This document shows, piece by piece, positions 1-6,942 of a DNA stretch of 20,799 nt. The notes under the pieces are model-generated. The model had not been told where the DNA came from, searched no databases, and worked only from the letters and a program-made list of their open reading frames with translations. The stretch lies in NCBI GenBank assembly GCA_045617925.1, contig JAZLJR010000003.1:1-20799 (forward strand), read 5' to 3'. Each line of letters opens with the position of its first letter. Positions within the stretch are counted from its first letter, which is position 1. This stretch comes from CALELF01 sp045617925 (GTDB lineage Bacteria > Synergistota > Synergistia > Synergistales > Synergistaceae). Both the position numbers and the translations under genes were made by a program.

Positions 1-1416
1 TGCTTTTAGCTTTGATGTAATATCTCTATGAATAGCAAATTTGTACCAATCAAAGCTACAATTAGTCATACCACTACCCAAATCCATAAAGTTGTTAAGC
101 TCGTGGTTAACTCCTATCTGATAAAAGGCTCTTGGATTGATGCGGAAGCCTTCTGAAATATGACCATACTGGAACCAGAAAGAAAAAAGCTTTAATAAGC
201 TTTGATCTGCCTCTAACGCAACAGACCAAAGGTCACCATTCTTCATTCCTTCAGGCAATGTAACGATTTCTGGATCTGGCTGTCCATGGGTTTGTATTTC
301 GCCATTCACCGTAGCACCACCAGGATATAACTGGTGGTTGTATGTTCCTTTAATCTCAAGACCATTTAAAATTTTGTAATTAGCATAGAGACCATAGTTT
401 AAGATGTTAGAAGCTGCTAATTTATACTCGTATTCTTGAGTTCCGCCTTGAGGCTCAATTTCAAGAAATTCTGCATCTTGGGCAACACCATCTATTTTTG
501 CATAACGACCAAACACACCGAGCTTTAACTTCTCTGTTTTGTAACCTAATTTCAAGCCATATGTCATATAAGCTTGGTCTGTGTAGTCACCCATTTCGAC
601 TGGATCAAGGTTTGATGTGTTTCTGCCAATGTAGAAATCAAGGTCAAATTTGCCCCAGTCTTTGCGGAAATCAAAACCCATGAATTTAAGGTTTGTCCAA
701 AGAGACTCCTCGTCTCCCCAGCCGCCATACTTGGCATTCCAAAGACCATATTCGCTATCCCAGTCTGTTGTCTGATAACCGAATGTGCCCTTGATGTCCC
801 ATGGAAGCTTTGTGGAGAACCAAAGTCTGTCGACATTGAAGGTTTCACCGGCTCCTTTACCATCGAGTGCATTAAGGTTCACACGCATCTGGAAAAATGT
901 GTTGTCATCAACCTGCTTTTCAACAAAGAAACGAGCACGACGATAATAGAACATCGGAGCAGAAGTGGCAACTTCGTCATCAATGGCGTCTGTGCCTCTC
1001 CACTCGGCATCAAGCCAGAAATTTCCCTTCAAGCGAAGTCCACCAAGCCCCTTTTCAAGACCTGCTGTTCTCTTATCAAGATCTGCAACCTTAACACCAA
1101 GTGCATCGAGTTCGTTCTTATACTCAGCAACGAGTTTCTTAACAAGCTCTACGTCTTCTTTTGAAGCCTTTTCCATGTCAATTTTTGTCAAGGCACGAGC
1201 GACAACAGAAGCCATCTCATATCTTGTGGCAAGCTGTCCACCCTTATACTGACCATCTGGATAACCACCGACAACACCTTTGCTTGCCAAGAGTGCAACT
1301 GCGTCATAGGACCAGTGCCCTGCTGGAACGTCTGCAAATGGATTGCTTGCTGCCATTGCAGGAACAGCAAATCTCATCAATACTACTAATACCACAACTG
1401 CTAAAATTCTTTTCAT
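1..1416 (-). CDS. SLH-domain outer-membrane porin, 3' end cut by window edge
   Basis: The frame stays open from an ATG at 1416 to base 1, giving 472 codons without a stop, so the C-terminus lies outside the window. Residues 1-22 form a signal peptide ending in PAMA. Residues 25-70 are one SLH domain (NPFADVPAGHW, then GYPDGQYKG and TRYEMA). Residues 75-120 are a heptad-like helical stretch (DALGVKVADLDKRTAGLEKG). The rest is rich in alternating aromatic and polar strands typical of a barrel (YRRARFFVEK, FGYQTTDWDSEYG). In SLH porins the SLH domain binds secondary cell-wall polymer and ties the outer membrane to peptidoglycan while the barrel passes solutes. An AGGAGG lies at 1431-1436, 14 nt from the ATG, rather far but the only good candidate. 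The family call is firm; the transported solute is unknown. The SLH and coiled-coil wording resembles Synergistota porins most. Confidence 0.88.
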   Translation of the reverse strand, partial: MKRILAVVVLVVLMRFAVPAMAASNPFADVPAGHWSYDAVALLASKGVVGGYPDGQYKGGQLATRYEMASVVARALTKIDMEKASKEDVELVKKLVAEYKNELDALGVKVADLDKRTAGLEKGLGGLRLKGNFWLDAEWRGTDAIDDEVATSAPMFYYRRARFFVEKQVDDNTFFQMRVNLNALDGKGAGETFNVDRLWFSTKLPWDIKGTFGYQTTDWDSEYGLWNAKYGGWGDEESLWTNLKFMGFDFRKDWGKFDLDFYIGRNTSNLDPVEMGDYTDQAYMTYGLKLGYKTEKLKLGVFGRYAKIDGVAQDAEFLEIEPQGGTQEYEYKLAASNILNYGLYANYKILNGLEIKGTYNHQLYPGGATVNGEIQTHGQPDPEIVTLPEGMKNGDLWSVALEADQSLLKLFSFWFQYGHISEGFRINPRAFYQIGVNHELNNFMDLGSGMTNCSFDWYKFAIHRDITSKLKA

Positions 1417-1485
1417 GTTCTCTATATTTTCCTCCTAATTTGAACATTTTTGTCAAAGAATGACATCTGATGAAAAAACCTCAGA

Positions 1486-1514
1486 ATTATATATTATTTT
1501 GCTTGCTTTTGCAA
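1486..1514 (-). promoter_or_regulatory. Predicted sigma-70 promoter for the SLH porin
   Basis: On the minus strand TTGCAA (1509-1514) is followed after 17 nt by TATAAT (1486-1491). The -35 box overlaps the last codons of the upstream SYLF gene. Transcription would begin near 1479, leaving a leader of about 60 nt. No terminator hairpin is visible between the two genes, so read-through from the SYLF gene is also possible. Confidence 0.5.
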
Positions 1515-2180
1515 ATTATTTAATGCTTTAACAAGGTCTGCAACTCTCTTGTCATTTGCTGGGCGAGCTAGGGCGTCCTTTGCCTCAAGAGTTTTACCCC
1601 AATAATTTTTTGCTGCCTCTCTATTCTGATTTATGACGCTTCCATCAACTCCCACACCAGCAAAAAGTCCCTGTGCAATAGAGTAGCTATAGATTGCTGC
1701 CCTGAAGCGTGTATCAGTGGATGCAGAGGCACGACGACCAATTGGACCTACCGCGACATCAATATCTGCACCAAGTTTGAAGCTCTTGCCACCGGTGAAG
1801 GCACGAAGACCCTTTTGGTTGGTAACAACTAGCACGAGCCCGACACTTTCAAGCCCTATTTGGTATCCAATGGAACCACCAACAATTGTCATAAAGGCTG
1901 GACCGTTCCAACCGCCCTTGCCGTCCTTTACAAAAACAACACCATCACCGTATTGTCCTCCGACAATAAAGCCCGCCTTTGAAACACCTGGGAAAATTGC
2001 AACTGCCTTGCCAGATTTTACGACATCTGCAAGACTTTCCGCATCTTCTTCAATTGCCATTTTGTTTATCAAACGTGTAGCCTCTTTAATGCGTTTCATG
2101 TGCTGCGGCATGGCAAAAACAGCAGATGCAAACGACATAACTAGCGTTAAGGACACAAAAATTGCAACAAATTTTTTCAT
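1494..2180 (-). CDS. Exported SYLF-domain (YSC84-like) lipid-binding protein
   Basis: This is a 228-residue protein with a signal peptide of about 23 residues (MKKFVAIFVSLTLV...FAMP). The mature part is one SYLF domain: KSGKAVAIFPGV, a glycine-rich core (GFIVGGQYGDGVVFV), FMTIVGGSIGYQIG, and a late SYSIAQGLFAGVGVDGS motif. SYLF domains bind membrane lipids and phosphoinositides in eukaryotes; the bacterial proteins are mostly uncharacterised, so a periplasmic lipid-binding role is inference. The frame extends three codons further to a GTG at 2189, but that GTG lies inside the ribosome binding site (GAGGTG, 2187-2192), so the ATG at 2180 with a 6-nt spacing is the better start. It lies just upstream of the SLH porin on the same strand and may be partly co-transcribed with it, which would fit an envelope role. 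Confidence 0.85.
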   Translation of the reverse strand: MKKFVAIFVSLTLVMSFASAVFAMPQHMKRIKEATRLINKMAIEEDAESLADVVKSGKAVAIFPGVSKAGFIVGGQYGDGVVFVKDGKGGWNGPAFMTIVGGSIGYQIGLESVGLVLVVTNQKGLRAFTGGKSFKLGADIDVAVGPIGRRASASTDTRFRAAIYSYSIAQGLFAGVGVDGSVINQNREAAKNYWGKTLEAKDALARPANDKRVADLVKALNNLQKQAK

Positions 2181-2217
2181 AGTTATCACCTCTTATTAGA
2201 CTTTTCAACGCCAAAAT

Positions 2218-2246
2218 ATTCTACACCAATCTTTCACTTTTGACCA
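2218..2246 (-). promoter_or_regulatory. Predicted promoter of the SYLF gene
   Basis: Read on the minus strand, TGGTCA (2241-2246) and TAGAAT (2218-2223) are 17 nt apart, about 38 nt before the start codon. The -35 box is a 4/6 match. It is back-to-back with the promoter of the divergent dipeptidase gene. Confidence 0.4.
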
Positions 2247-2284
2247 CAAAATTAAGCTATTTTTACAAATTCAATTGTAATTTC

Positions 2285-2314
2285 TTGTTGCCTTTAAGTG
2301 TTTTAGTGTATAAT
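2285..2314 (+). promoter_or_regulatory. Predicted promoter of the C69 dipeptidase gene
   Basis: TTGTTG (2285-2290) and a perfect TATAAT (2309-2314) are 18 nt apart. The expected leader of about 38 nt contains the ribosome binding site GGAAGGAG (2345-2352). The -35 box is weak. Confidence 0.5.
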
Positions 2315-2358
2315 AGCTAAAATTTCGAGAAATCAACGCTCAACGGAAGGAGACGAAC

Positions 2359-3828
2359 ATGATTAAAAATTTATTGATTGCTTGTTTACTAACAGCTTGT
2401 TTTGCAAAGACTTCTTTTGCCTGCACAACCATTATAGTAGGAAGAAAGGCAAGTGTAGATGGCTCGCATTTTGTCGGCAGAACAGTTGACTCCCCGACAT
2501 TTTGCGTATCTAAGTTACAACACATTCCAGCTTATAATTCAAAAAAAACTATCGCCTATCGTGACACTACAGTAAATTTAGAGCTAAAACTACCAGCAAC
2601 AAATTATGAGTGTTTTGCTATCCCGATAAATCAAACTGTTTGCGAAGGCAACACCAATGCTTTAGCATTTCAAGATTTTTGGTGGGAATCAGTCATAAAT
2701 GAAAAACGCGTTGGCTTTAGTGCCACCGAAACCATAAATACAAATGACAAGGCCTTAAAACTAGATCCTTTTGTTAAATCTGGATTGCGCGAGGGGAATA
2801 TGCCACGTCTTGTTATTCCTTATGTGTCTTCTGCCAGAGAAGGTGTTCGCCGTCTTGCAAAATTAATGGAGGAACATGGATCCGTAGCAGCTGAAGCAGT
2901 AATTTTTATAGATGATAAAGAGATTTGGTACATGGAGCTCTATACGGGACACCGTTATGCAGCACAAAGAATACCGGAAGATTGCTGTGCCTGCATACCA
3001 AATGATGCAATGCTTGGCTTCTATGACAAAAATGATAAAGAAAACTGGATTGCCTCAGAAGATATCATTGAATTTGCAAAAAAAGCTGGAATATATAAGG
3101 AGCTTGATGGCAAGTTTCACCTTGCATTATCTTACGGCACGGCAAAACGTGATTATTCACAGCTTCGTGTTTGGGCTGGTAGACGTCACTTTGCACCAAG
3201 CACCGCTGGTGTATATGATGTCAATAGACAATATGAAATTTGCTTTAAGCCAGACAAAAAAATTTCCTTAATAGATGCTTTTGAATTGTCTCGTGATAGA
3301 CACGAGGGAACACCCCAAGCAACTGACAAAGGTGACAACAATACTCGACCAATAGGCATTGACAGAACATCTCAAGCTCATTTTATACAGTTCAGAAGAA
3401 ATGACAGTTCCCCCATACTATGGGCTTCGCTTGCAGCTCCAGAATTTTCCGTCTACTTCCCAATTTTTGGTTTCCCAAATGAAATAAACAAAAATTTCAC
3501 CCATTATTCACTAAACTATGATCCCAACGCTTTTGTGTGGAAACTCCTAGAAATTGCAGATTTAGCAACTCATGACCGCAAGCTTTACTCACAATTGGTG
3601 CGCAATAAATTCAGCTCACTGGAAAAAGAATTTGTTAAGTCACTTGACTCTTTTGAGTATGTCCTCAATGATTTGGGAGCAAATTCTGTACTATCGTATG
3701 TTACACAAGAAGCTGAAAAAGCAGCTAACGAAATAAAGGCGCAAATCCTAGAAAAATATACAAAAAAAAGAATTGATGACACAAAATTCCTTGGAAGGGA
3801 TCAGGTAAACAAACTTAAAGTAAAATAA
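2359..3828 (+). CDS. Secreted C69-family dipeptidase (Ntn hydrolase)
   Basis: This 489-residue protein belongs to peptidase family C69 (dipeptidase A/PepD type), which cleaves dipeptides with an N-terminal cysteine nucleophile. A hydrophobic leader of 21 residues ends in SFA, directly before Cys22 in CTTIIVGRKASVDGS, the family's conserved start. Cleavage by signal peptidase would therefore expose the catalytic cysteine. Other family stretches are EAVIFIDDKEIWYMEL (around 190-205), RVWAGRRHFAP and a late segment around SQAHFIQFR (about 342-350), in the usual order for the family. The length is normal. It has its own promoter and a strong terminator, so it is probably a single-gene unit. The exact substrate range cannot be read from sequence. 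Cys9 and Cys14 within the leader raise the possibility of a lipoprotein, but no good lipobox surrounds them. Confidence 0.9.
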   Translation: MIKNLLIACLLTACFAKTSFACTTIIVGRKASVDGSHFVGRTVDSPTFCVSKLQHIPAYNSKKTIAYRDTTVNLELKLPATNYECFAIPINQTVCEGNTNALAFQDFWWESVINEKRVGFSATETINTNDKALKLDPFVKSGLREGNMPRLVIPYVSSAREGVRRLAKLMEEHGSVAAEAVIFIDDKEIWYMELYTGHRYAAQRIPEDCCACIPNDAMLGFYDKNDKENWIASEDIIEFAKKAGIYKELDGKFHLALSYGTAKRDYSQLRVWAGRRHFAPSTAGVYDVNRQYEICFKPDKKISLIDAFELSRDRHEGTPQATDKGDNNTRPIGIDRTSQAHFIQFRRNDSSPILWASLAAPEFSVYFPIFGFPNEINKNFTHYSLNYDPNAFVWKLLEIADLATHDRKLYSQLVRNKFSSLEKEFVKSLDSFEYVLNDLGANSVLSYVTQEAEKAANEIKAQILEKYTKKRIDDTKFLGRDQVNKLKVK

Positions 3829-3830
3829 TA

Positions 3831-3863
3831 AAAAGCCAAGAGAAAACATCTCTTGGCTTTTTT
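3831..3863 (+). terminator. Rho-independent terminator after the dipeptidase gene
   Basis: A 12-bp stem (3831-3842 with 3850-3861, core GCCAAGAG/CTCTTGGC) with a 7-nt loop is followed by a T run at 3858-3863, a few bases after the stop codon. The A run on the left arm means it could also work in the other direction. Confidence 0.88.
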
Positions 3864-3874
3864 ATTGCCACAGT

Positions 3875-3903
3875 TTGTTGCAATTTCAATTTTATGCTAG
3901 AAT
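3875..3903 (+). promoter_or_regulatory. Predicted promoter of mnmG-dciA
   Basis: TTGTTG (3875-3880) is followed after 17 nt by TAGAAT (3898-3903), with a TG at 3895-3896 giving an extended -10 element. The leader would be about 27 nt and carries GGAG at 3925-3928, 8 nt before the mnmG start. Confidence 0.55.
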
Positions 3904-3936
3904 TACGCCATCTAGTAGTAAATCGGAGAAAAATTA

Positions 3937-5817
3937 ATGAACAAGCACTATAATATAATAGTAATAGGGGCAGGACATGCAGGGTGCGAAGCAGCAATTG
4001 CTGCTGCTCGTATGGGCTGTTCTGTTTTGCTCCTTACAATGTATTTGGATAGCATCGCTCTTATGCCCTGCAATCCGTCCATAGGTGGCCCCGCAAAGGG
4101 GCACATCGTTCGTGAAATAGATGCTCTTGGTGGCGTAATGGCTGAAGCGACAGACGCTTCAACTCGCCACATCCGTTGGCTCAATACATCAAAAGGTGCT
4201 GCTGTTCGCACTCTCCGTGCTCAATGTGATCCGAGAAAATATTCCGACTTTTATAGACATACCCTTTTAACCACAGAAAATTTAACGCTATTTCAAGCAG
4301 AAGTAACAGACCTCTGTGTTGAAAATGAAACTGTAAAGGGCGTTAAAATAAAAACTGGACAAGTTTTTGAAGCAGACTGCGTAATCCTTGCGACTGGAAC
4401 ATATCTTGCATCTGAAATTTTTATTGGACTTACTCACCACAAATCTGGCCCACTTGGATTAGTTGCCGCAACACCATTTGCAAGAAGTCTGAAAAACCTT
4501 GGATTTACAACTGGCAGACTTAGGACAGACACCACCCCACGTCTTTTGGAAAGCTCCATAAATTGGGATATCCTAGACAAACAAAGAAGTCTTGACGAGC
4601 CACAGGCTTTTTCACATTTCAATAGAGATTCCGTAAAAAAGACCTATAATGAAATGGTTTGTGGCATAACACGCACAAACGAGGCGACACACGAGACAAT
4701 TAGGGAATACTTTAATCAGTCGCCGCTCTATACGGAAGCACTATTGTCAAAAGGGCCACGCTATTGCCCCTCCATAGATGACAAAATTTTACGTTTTCCA
4801 GAAAAGCCAAGCCACCCGATTTTCCTTGAGCCAATTTCCGGCTCAAGTGGCGAGGTCTATATGCAAAATTTTTCCACTTCTATGTGCATGGAAGCTCAAT
4901 GGAATAGTGTCAAGACAATTAAAGGGTGCGAAGCCGCAAAAATCGTCCGCCCTGGATACGCCATAGAATATGAATATATTTTTCCAACACAGCTACTCAC
5001 AAATTTTGAAACCCGTATTGTAAAAAATCTTTTCACAGCTGGGCAGATAAACGGCACGAGCGGTTATGAAGAAGCGGGAGGTCAAGGACTTTTGGCAGGC
5101 ATAAACGCTGCTCTTCGTGTTAAGGAGGAGGAAGCCTTTGTCCTTGCTCGTCACGAAAGTTACATCGGAATTTTAATAGACGACCTTGTAACAAAAGGAA
5201 CAAATGAACCGTATAGAATGTTGACAAGTCGTGCAGAATACCGCCTGCTTCTCCGCCACGACAACGCAACAGAACGCCTTAGTGATAAGGGATATTCCAT
5301 AGGGCTTTTAGGTAAAGAAAAATACGAGCAGGTTCTACGTTTCCGCGAAGAAGAAAAAACGTGCCGTGATTTTCTAACAGAAACAAAAATTCTAATGAAC
5401 ACTGGCAACAATTCCCGCCTTACGGAGATTGGCTCAAGCCCTTTGGAAGAGAGTGTAACAGCAGAAAATCTGCTCCGACGTCCAGAGGTGTCTTGGAATT
5501 TTGTCAAGGATATTACAAAAAGTGGAATAGATGATGAAGTCGGGCAAAAGGTGGAAGCGGAGTTAAAGTATGAAGGCTACATCTCACGCCAAAAAAATCA
5601 GGTAAAAAAATTTGAGCGCATGGAAAAATTAAAAATTCCTCGCTCTATTGATTATGAAAAAATATTAGGGCTTTCCGACGAGGGCAGGACAAAGATGAAA
5701 CAGGCAAACCCAGAAACGCTTGGACAGGCAAGCAGAATCCCTGGCGTGCCACCAAGCGACATACAGCTCCTTTGGATTGCTATAGAAAAAAGCCACGCAC
5801 TGGGGGCAAAAAGTTAA
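3937..5817 (+). CDS. mnmG: tRNA uridine-5-carboxymethylaminomethyl modification enzyme MnmG
   Basis: MnmG (GidA) is an FAD enzyme that works with MnmE to install the carboxymethylaminomethyl group on wobble uridine 34 of certain tRNAs. At 626 residues it has the normal length. Seen directly: the dinucleotide-binding loop GAGHAGCEAA (11-20), the signature CNPSIGGPAKGHIVREIDALGG near residue 47, GTYLASEIFIGLTHHKSG, the second FAD signature TSGYEEAGGQGLLAGINAA and the C-terminal MnmE/tRNA-binding region ending near SRIPGVPPSDIQLL. The ATG at 3937 has GGAG 8 nt upstream. It is followed after one base by dciA (TAA-A-ATG), which implies translational coupling. mnmG next to the replication origin is a very common bacterial arrangement and supports the oriC call to the right. 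mnmE is not in the window. Confidence 0.98.
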   Translation: MNKHYNIIVIGAGHAGCEAAIAAARMGCSVLLLTMYLDSIALMPCNPSIGGPAKGHIVREIDALGGVMAEATDASTRHIRWLNTSKGAAVRTLRAQCDPRKYSDFYRHTLLTTENLTLFQAEVTDLCVENETVKGVKIKTGQVFEADCVILATGTYLASEIFIGLTHHKSGPLGLVAATPFARSLKNLGFTTGRLRTDTTPRLLESSINWDILDKQRSLDEPQAFSHFNRDSVKKTYNEMVCGITRTNEATHETIREYFNQSPLYTEALLSKGPRYCPSIDDKILRFPEKPSHPIFLEPISGSSGEVYMQNFSTSMCMEAQWNSVKTIKGCEAAKIVRPGYAIEYEYIFPTQLLTNFETRIVKNLFTAGQINGTSGYEEAGGQGLLAGINAALRVKEEEAFVLARHESYIGILIDDLVTKGTNEPYRMLTSRAEYRLLLRHDNATERLSDKGYSIGLLGKEKYEQVLRFREEEKTCRDFLTETKILMNTGNNSRLTEIGSSPLEESVTAENLLRRPEVSWNFVKDITKSGIDDEVGQKVEAELKYEGYISRQKNQVKKFERMEKLKIPRSIDYEKILGLSDEGRTKMKQANPETLGQASRIPGVPPSDIQLLWIAIEKSHALGAKS

Positions 5818-5818
5818 A

Positions 5819-6298
5819 ATGTTTGCAGAATTTAAGGCTCAAAAGGCACAGATTTTTTTGGAAGGCAATTTTGATGAAGAAAGCAAGCTTCACCCCTTGA
5901 CTATTGCCCGTAAGATGGACGAAATAGAAACTCGTTGGCAGGAAATTGCAGGGACTCCTCTTTACCGCGTAACTGCTCCTGTTGCCTATGAAGAGAAAGA
6001 CGACGCTTTCCACATCAAGATAAACATATCTGACTCCATGGCAAAGATGGCTGCGATGTCACGAAGGGCAAGACTTGAAAGGTCACTTTCAGAAATTTTA
6101 GGATTAAAGGTTCATATTGACTTTGCACTCGGCTCAATTGCTAAAAACTACCGCAAAGAAAGCAAAGTCCCTGTTAAAAAAGTCGCACTGAAAGAATTTA
6201 GCGCAGAAACTTTGCAAAAATACACAGAGTTTTACAAAAACCAAGGCGCAAGCGAAGAACTTGCAGAGGCAATGGCACGAATTGGCGAATATCTTTAA
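5819..6298 (+). CDS. dciA: DciA-like DUF721 protein, probable DnaB helicase partner/loader
   Basis: This is a 159-residue DUF721 protein. Conserved pattern seen: TRWQEIAGTPLYRVTAPVAY (about 38-57, family form W..ivG..la.ht.Pv), then an alternating hydrophobic strand AFHIKINISDSMAKMA, then RARLERSLSEILGLKVHIDFALG. DUF721 members shown to be DciA bind and help load DnaB in bacteria that lack DnaC/DnaI-type loaders. The N-terminal half resembles the KH-like DciA domain; the last 45 residues (VALKEFSAETLQKYTEFY...) are helical and lineage-specific. It starts one base after the mnmG stop and ends 29 nt before a strong terminator, so it is co-expressed with mnmG. It sits directly beside the proposed oriC, and dnaB is 3.1 kb away, which fits a replication role. 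The family call is good; loader activity in this organism is inferred. Confidence 0.8.
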   Translation: MFAEFKAQKAQIFLEGNFDEESKLHPLTIARKMDEIETRWQEIAGTPLYRVTAPVAYEEKDDAFHIKINISDSMAKMAAMSRRARLERSLSEILGLKVHIDFALGSIAKNYRKESKVPVKKVALKEFSAETLQKYTEFYKNQGASEELAEAMARIGEYL

Positions 6299-6326
6299 GA
6301 TAAAAAACATAACAAAAGATAAAGAA

Positions 6327-6375
6327 AGTGGTATCAAGTTTGCAAGGGCAAAAGTCTTGATACCACTACTTTTTT
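6327..6375 (+). terminator. Rho-independent terminator after mnmG-dciA
   Basis: A perfect 12-bp inverted repeat (AGTGGTATCAAG at 6327-6338, its complement at 6356-6367) with a 17-nt loop is followed by a T run at 6370-6375. It would stop transcription of mnmG-dciA just before it enters the DnaA-box region, useful because the operon points straight into the origin. Confidence 0.8.
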
Positions 6376-6499
6376 AAGCTTTTAAAATTTTTACCTATTA
6401 TATTAAAGTCGTTTTCAAAAAAAGTAAAAATAATAAAGTTTTTGTTATTTTTTTGAATTTACACAAATCGCACTTTTAAAAATTTTGCCACATAAATTT

Positions 6500-6581
6500 T
6501 GTGGATAATCAATTCCCTTTTTGCAAGGAAAATTACTTTTTTAATGACTTTTCCACAGGATGTGGAAAAGTTCGTGGATAA
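6500..6581. repeat. Left DnaA-box cluster of oriC
   Basis: It contains four boxes: TGTGGATAA at 6500-6508 (perfect, reverse), TTTTCCACA at 6549-6557 (forward), TGTGGAAAA at 6561-6569 (reverse) and CGTGGATAA at 6573-6581 (reverse, one mismatch). The middle two form a perfect inverted repeat with 3 nt between the boxes; the symmetry extends to 11-bp arms (6547-6557 and 6561-6571). Confidence 0.85.
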
Positions 6582-6602
6582 CTGTTTTGCAAAATTACGT
6601 CA

Positions 6603-6770
6603 CCTTAAAAAACAAAGGTCTTTTGTAAATGCTTGCTATCAGCAACTTTTTTCGATTTTTAATAATTCGCTTTATAAAAAAAGGATTTCTTTATAAAAAC
6701 TCAAAAAACAAATTTTCAAATTTTTACACAAAACTTAATTTTTCAAATTGGTCAAATTTTTAATAAAAAT
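6603..6770. other. AT-rich tract between box clusters, candidate duplex unwinding element
   Basis: The tract is nearly all A and T and carries short direct repeats: TTTATAAAAA at 6671-6680 and again from 6690, and TCAAATTTTT at 6716-6725 and 6752-6761. One consensus DnaA box (TTTTACACA, 6722-6730) lies within it. Its low stability and central position between two DnaA clusters suggest the unwinding site, but another AT-rich tract at 6368-6490 is a fair alternative. Confidence 0.5.
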
Positions 6771-6773
6771 TTT

Positions 6774-6843
6774 TGTGGAAAACTTTACAGCTAATAGATT
6801 AAATTGCTACATATCCACAGAGTTATCCACAGAATGTGGAAAA
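6774..6843. repeat. Right DnaA-box cluster of oriC
   Basis: Boxes: TGTGGAAAA 6774-6782 (reverse), ATATCCACA 6811-6819 (forward, one mismatch), TTATCCACA 6823-6831 (forward, perfect) and TGTGGAAAA 6835-6843 (reverse). The last two are inverted with a 3-nt spacer, the same geometry as the central pair of the left cluster. The two forward boxes are exactly 12 bp apart, start to start. Confidence 0.85.
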
Positions 6844-6904
6844 AGATAACGTGTTTTTTAACTTTTTTAGAACTAAATTTCAATTCCTTATTTTCTAAAG
6901 GCAT

Positions 6905-6936
6905 AAAAAATTGAGGCGTTTCTGCCTCAATTTTTT
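6905..6936. terminator. Bidirectional terminator at the right border of oriC
   Basis: TTGAGGC (6911-6917) pairs with GCCTCAA (6924-6930) around a 6-nt loop, with six A on the left and six T on the right, so it carries a U tract in either direction. It sits 7 nt after the stop codon of the minus-strand transglycosylase-like gene and probably ends that transcript before it reaches the origin. Confidence 0.85.
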
Positions 6937-6942
6937 CAGTAT

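Larger units (their letters stand above)
6376..6904. other. Predicted chromosomal replication origin (oriC)
   Basis: About 530 bases with no credible gene, flanked by two terminators. It is extremely A+T rich and contains a dense set of 9-bp DnaA boxes (consensus TTWTNCACA): two perfect TTATCCACA boxes (6500-6508 reverse, 6823-6831 forward), five further consensus matches (6549-6557, 6561-6569, 6722-6730, 6774-6782, 6835-6843) and one-mismatch copies at 6573-6581 and 6811-6819. The boxes form a left cluster (6500-6581) and a right cluster (6774-6843), with a box-poor AT-rich tract between them that suits a duplex unwinding element. Context agrees: mnmG and dciA lie at the left and the rplI-dnaB operon at the right, all common near origins. 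dnaA itself is not in the window. The box matches are seen directly; origin function is inferred. Confidence 0.85.

Noticed and set aside
564..1370. Several frames of 60-102 codons on both strands across the left edge region
   Set aside because: The open porin frame from 1416 to base 1 explains the region completely.
1717..2199. A 160-codon plus-strand frame opposite the SYLF gene
   Set aside because: The minus-strand SYLF frame has a signal peptide, ribosome binding site and family motifs; the plus-strand peptide is a low-complexity antisense product.
6499..6696. Open frame of 65 codons inside the DnaA-box region
   Set aside because: It has no ribosome binding site, its peptide has no recognisable feature, and it overlaps the box cluster and the AT-rich tract. 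Such frames are expected by chance.
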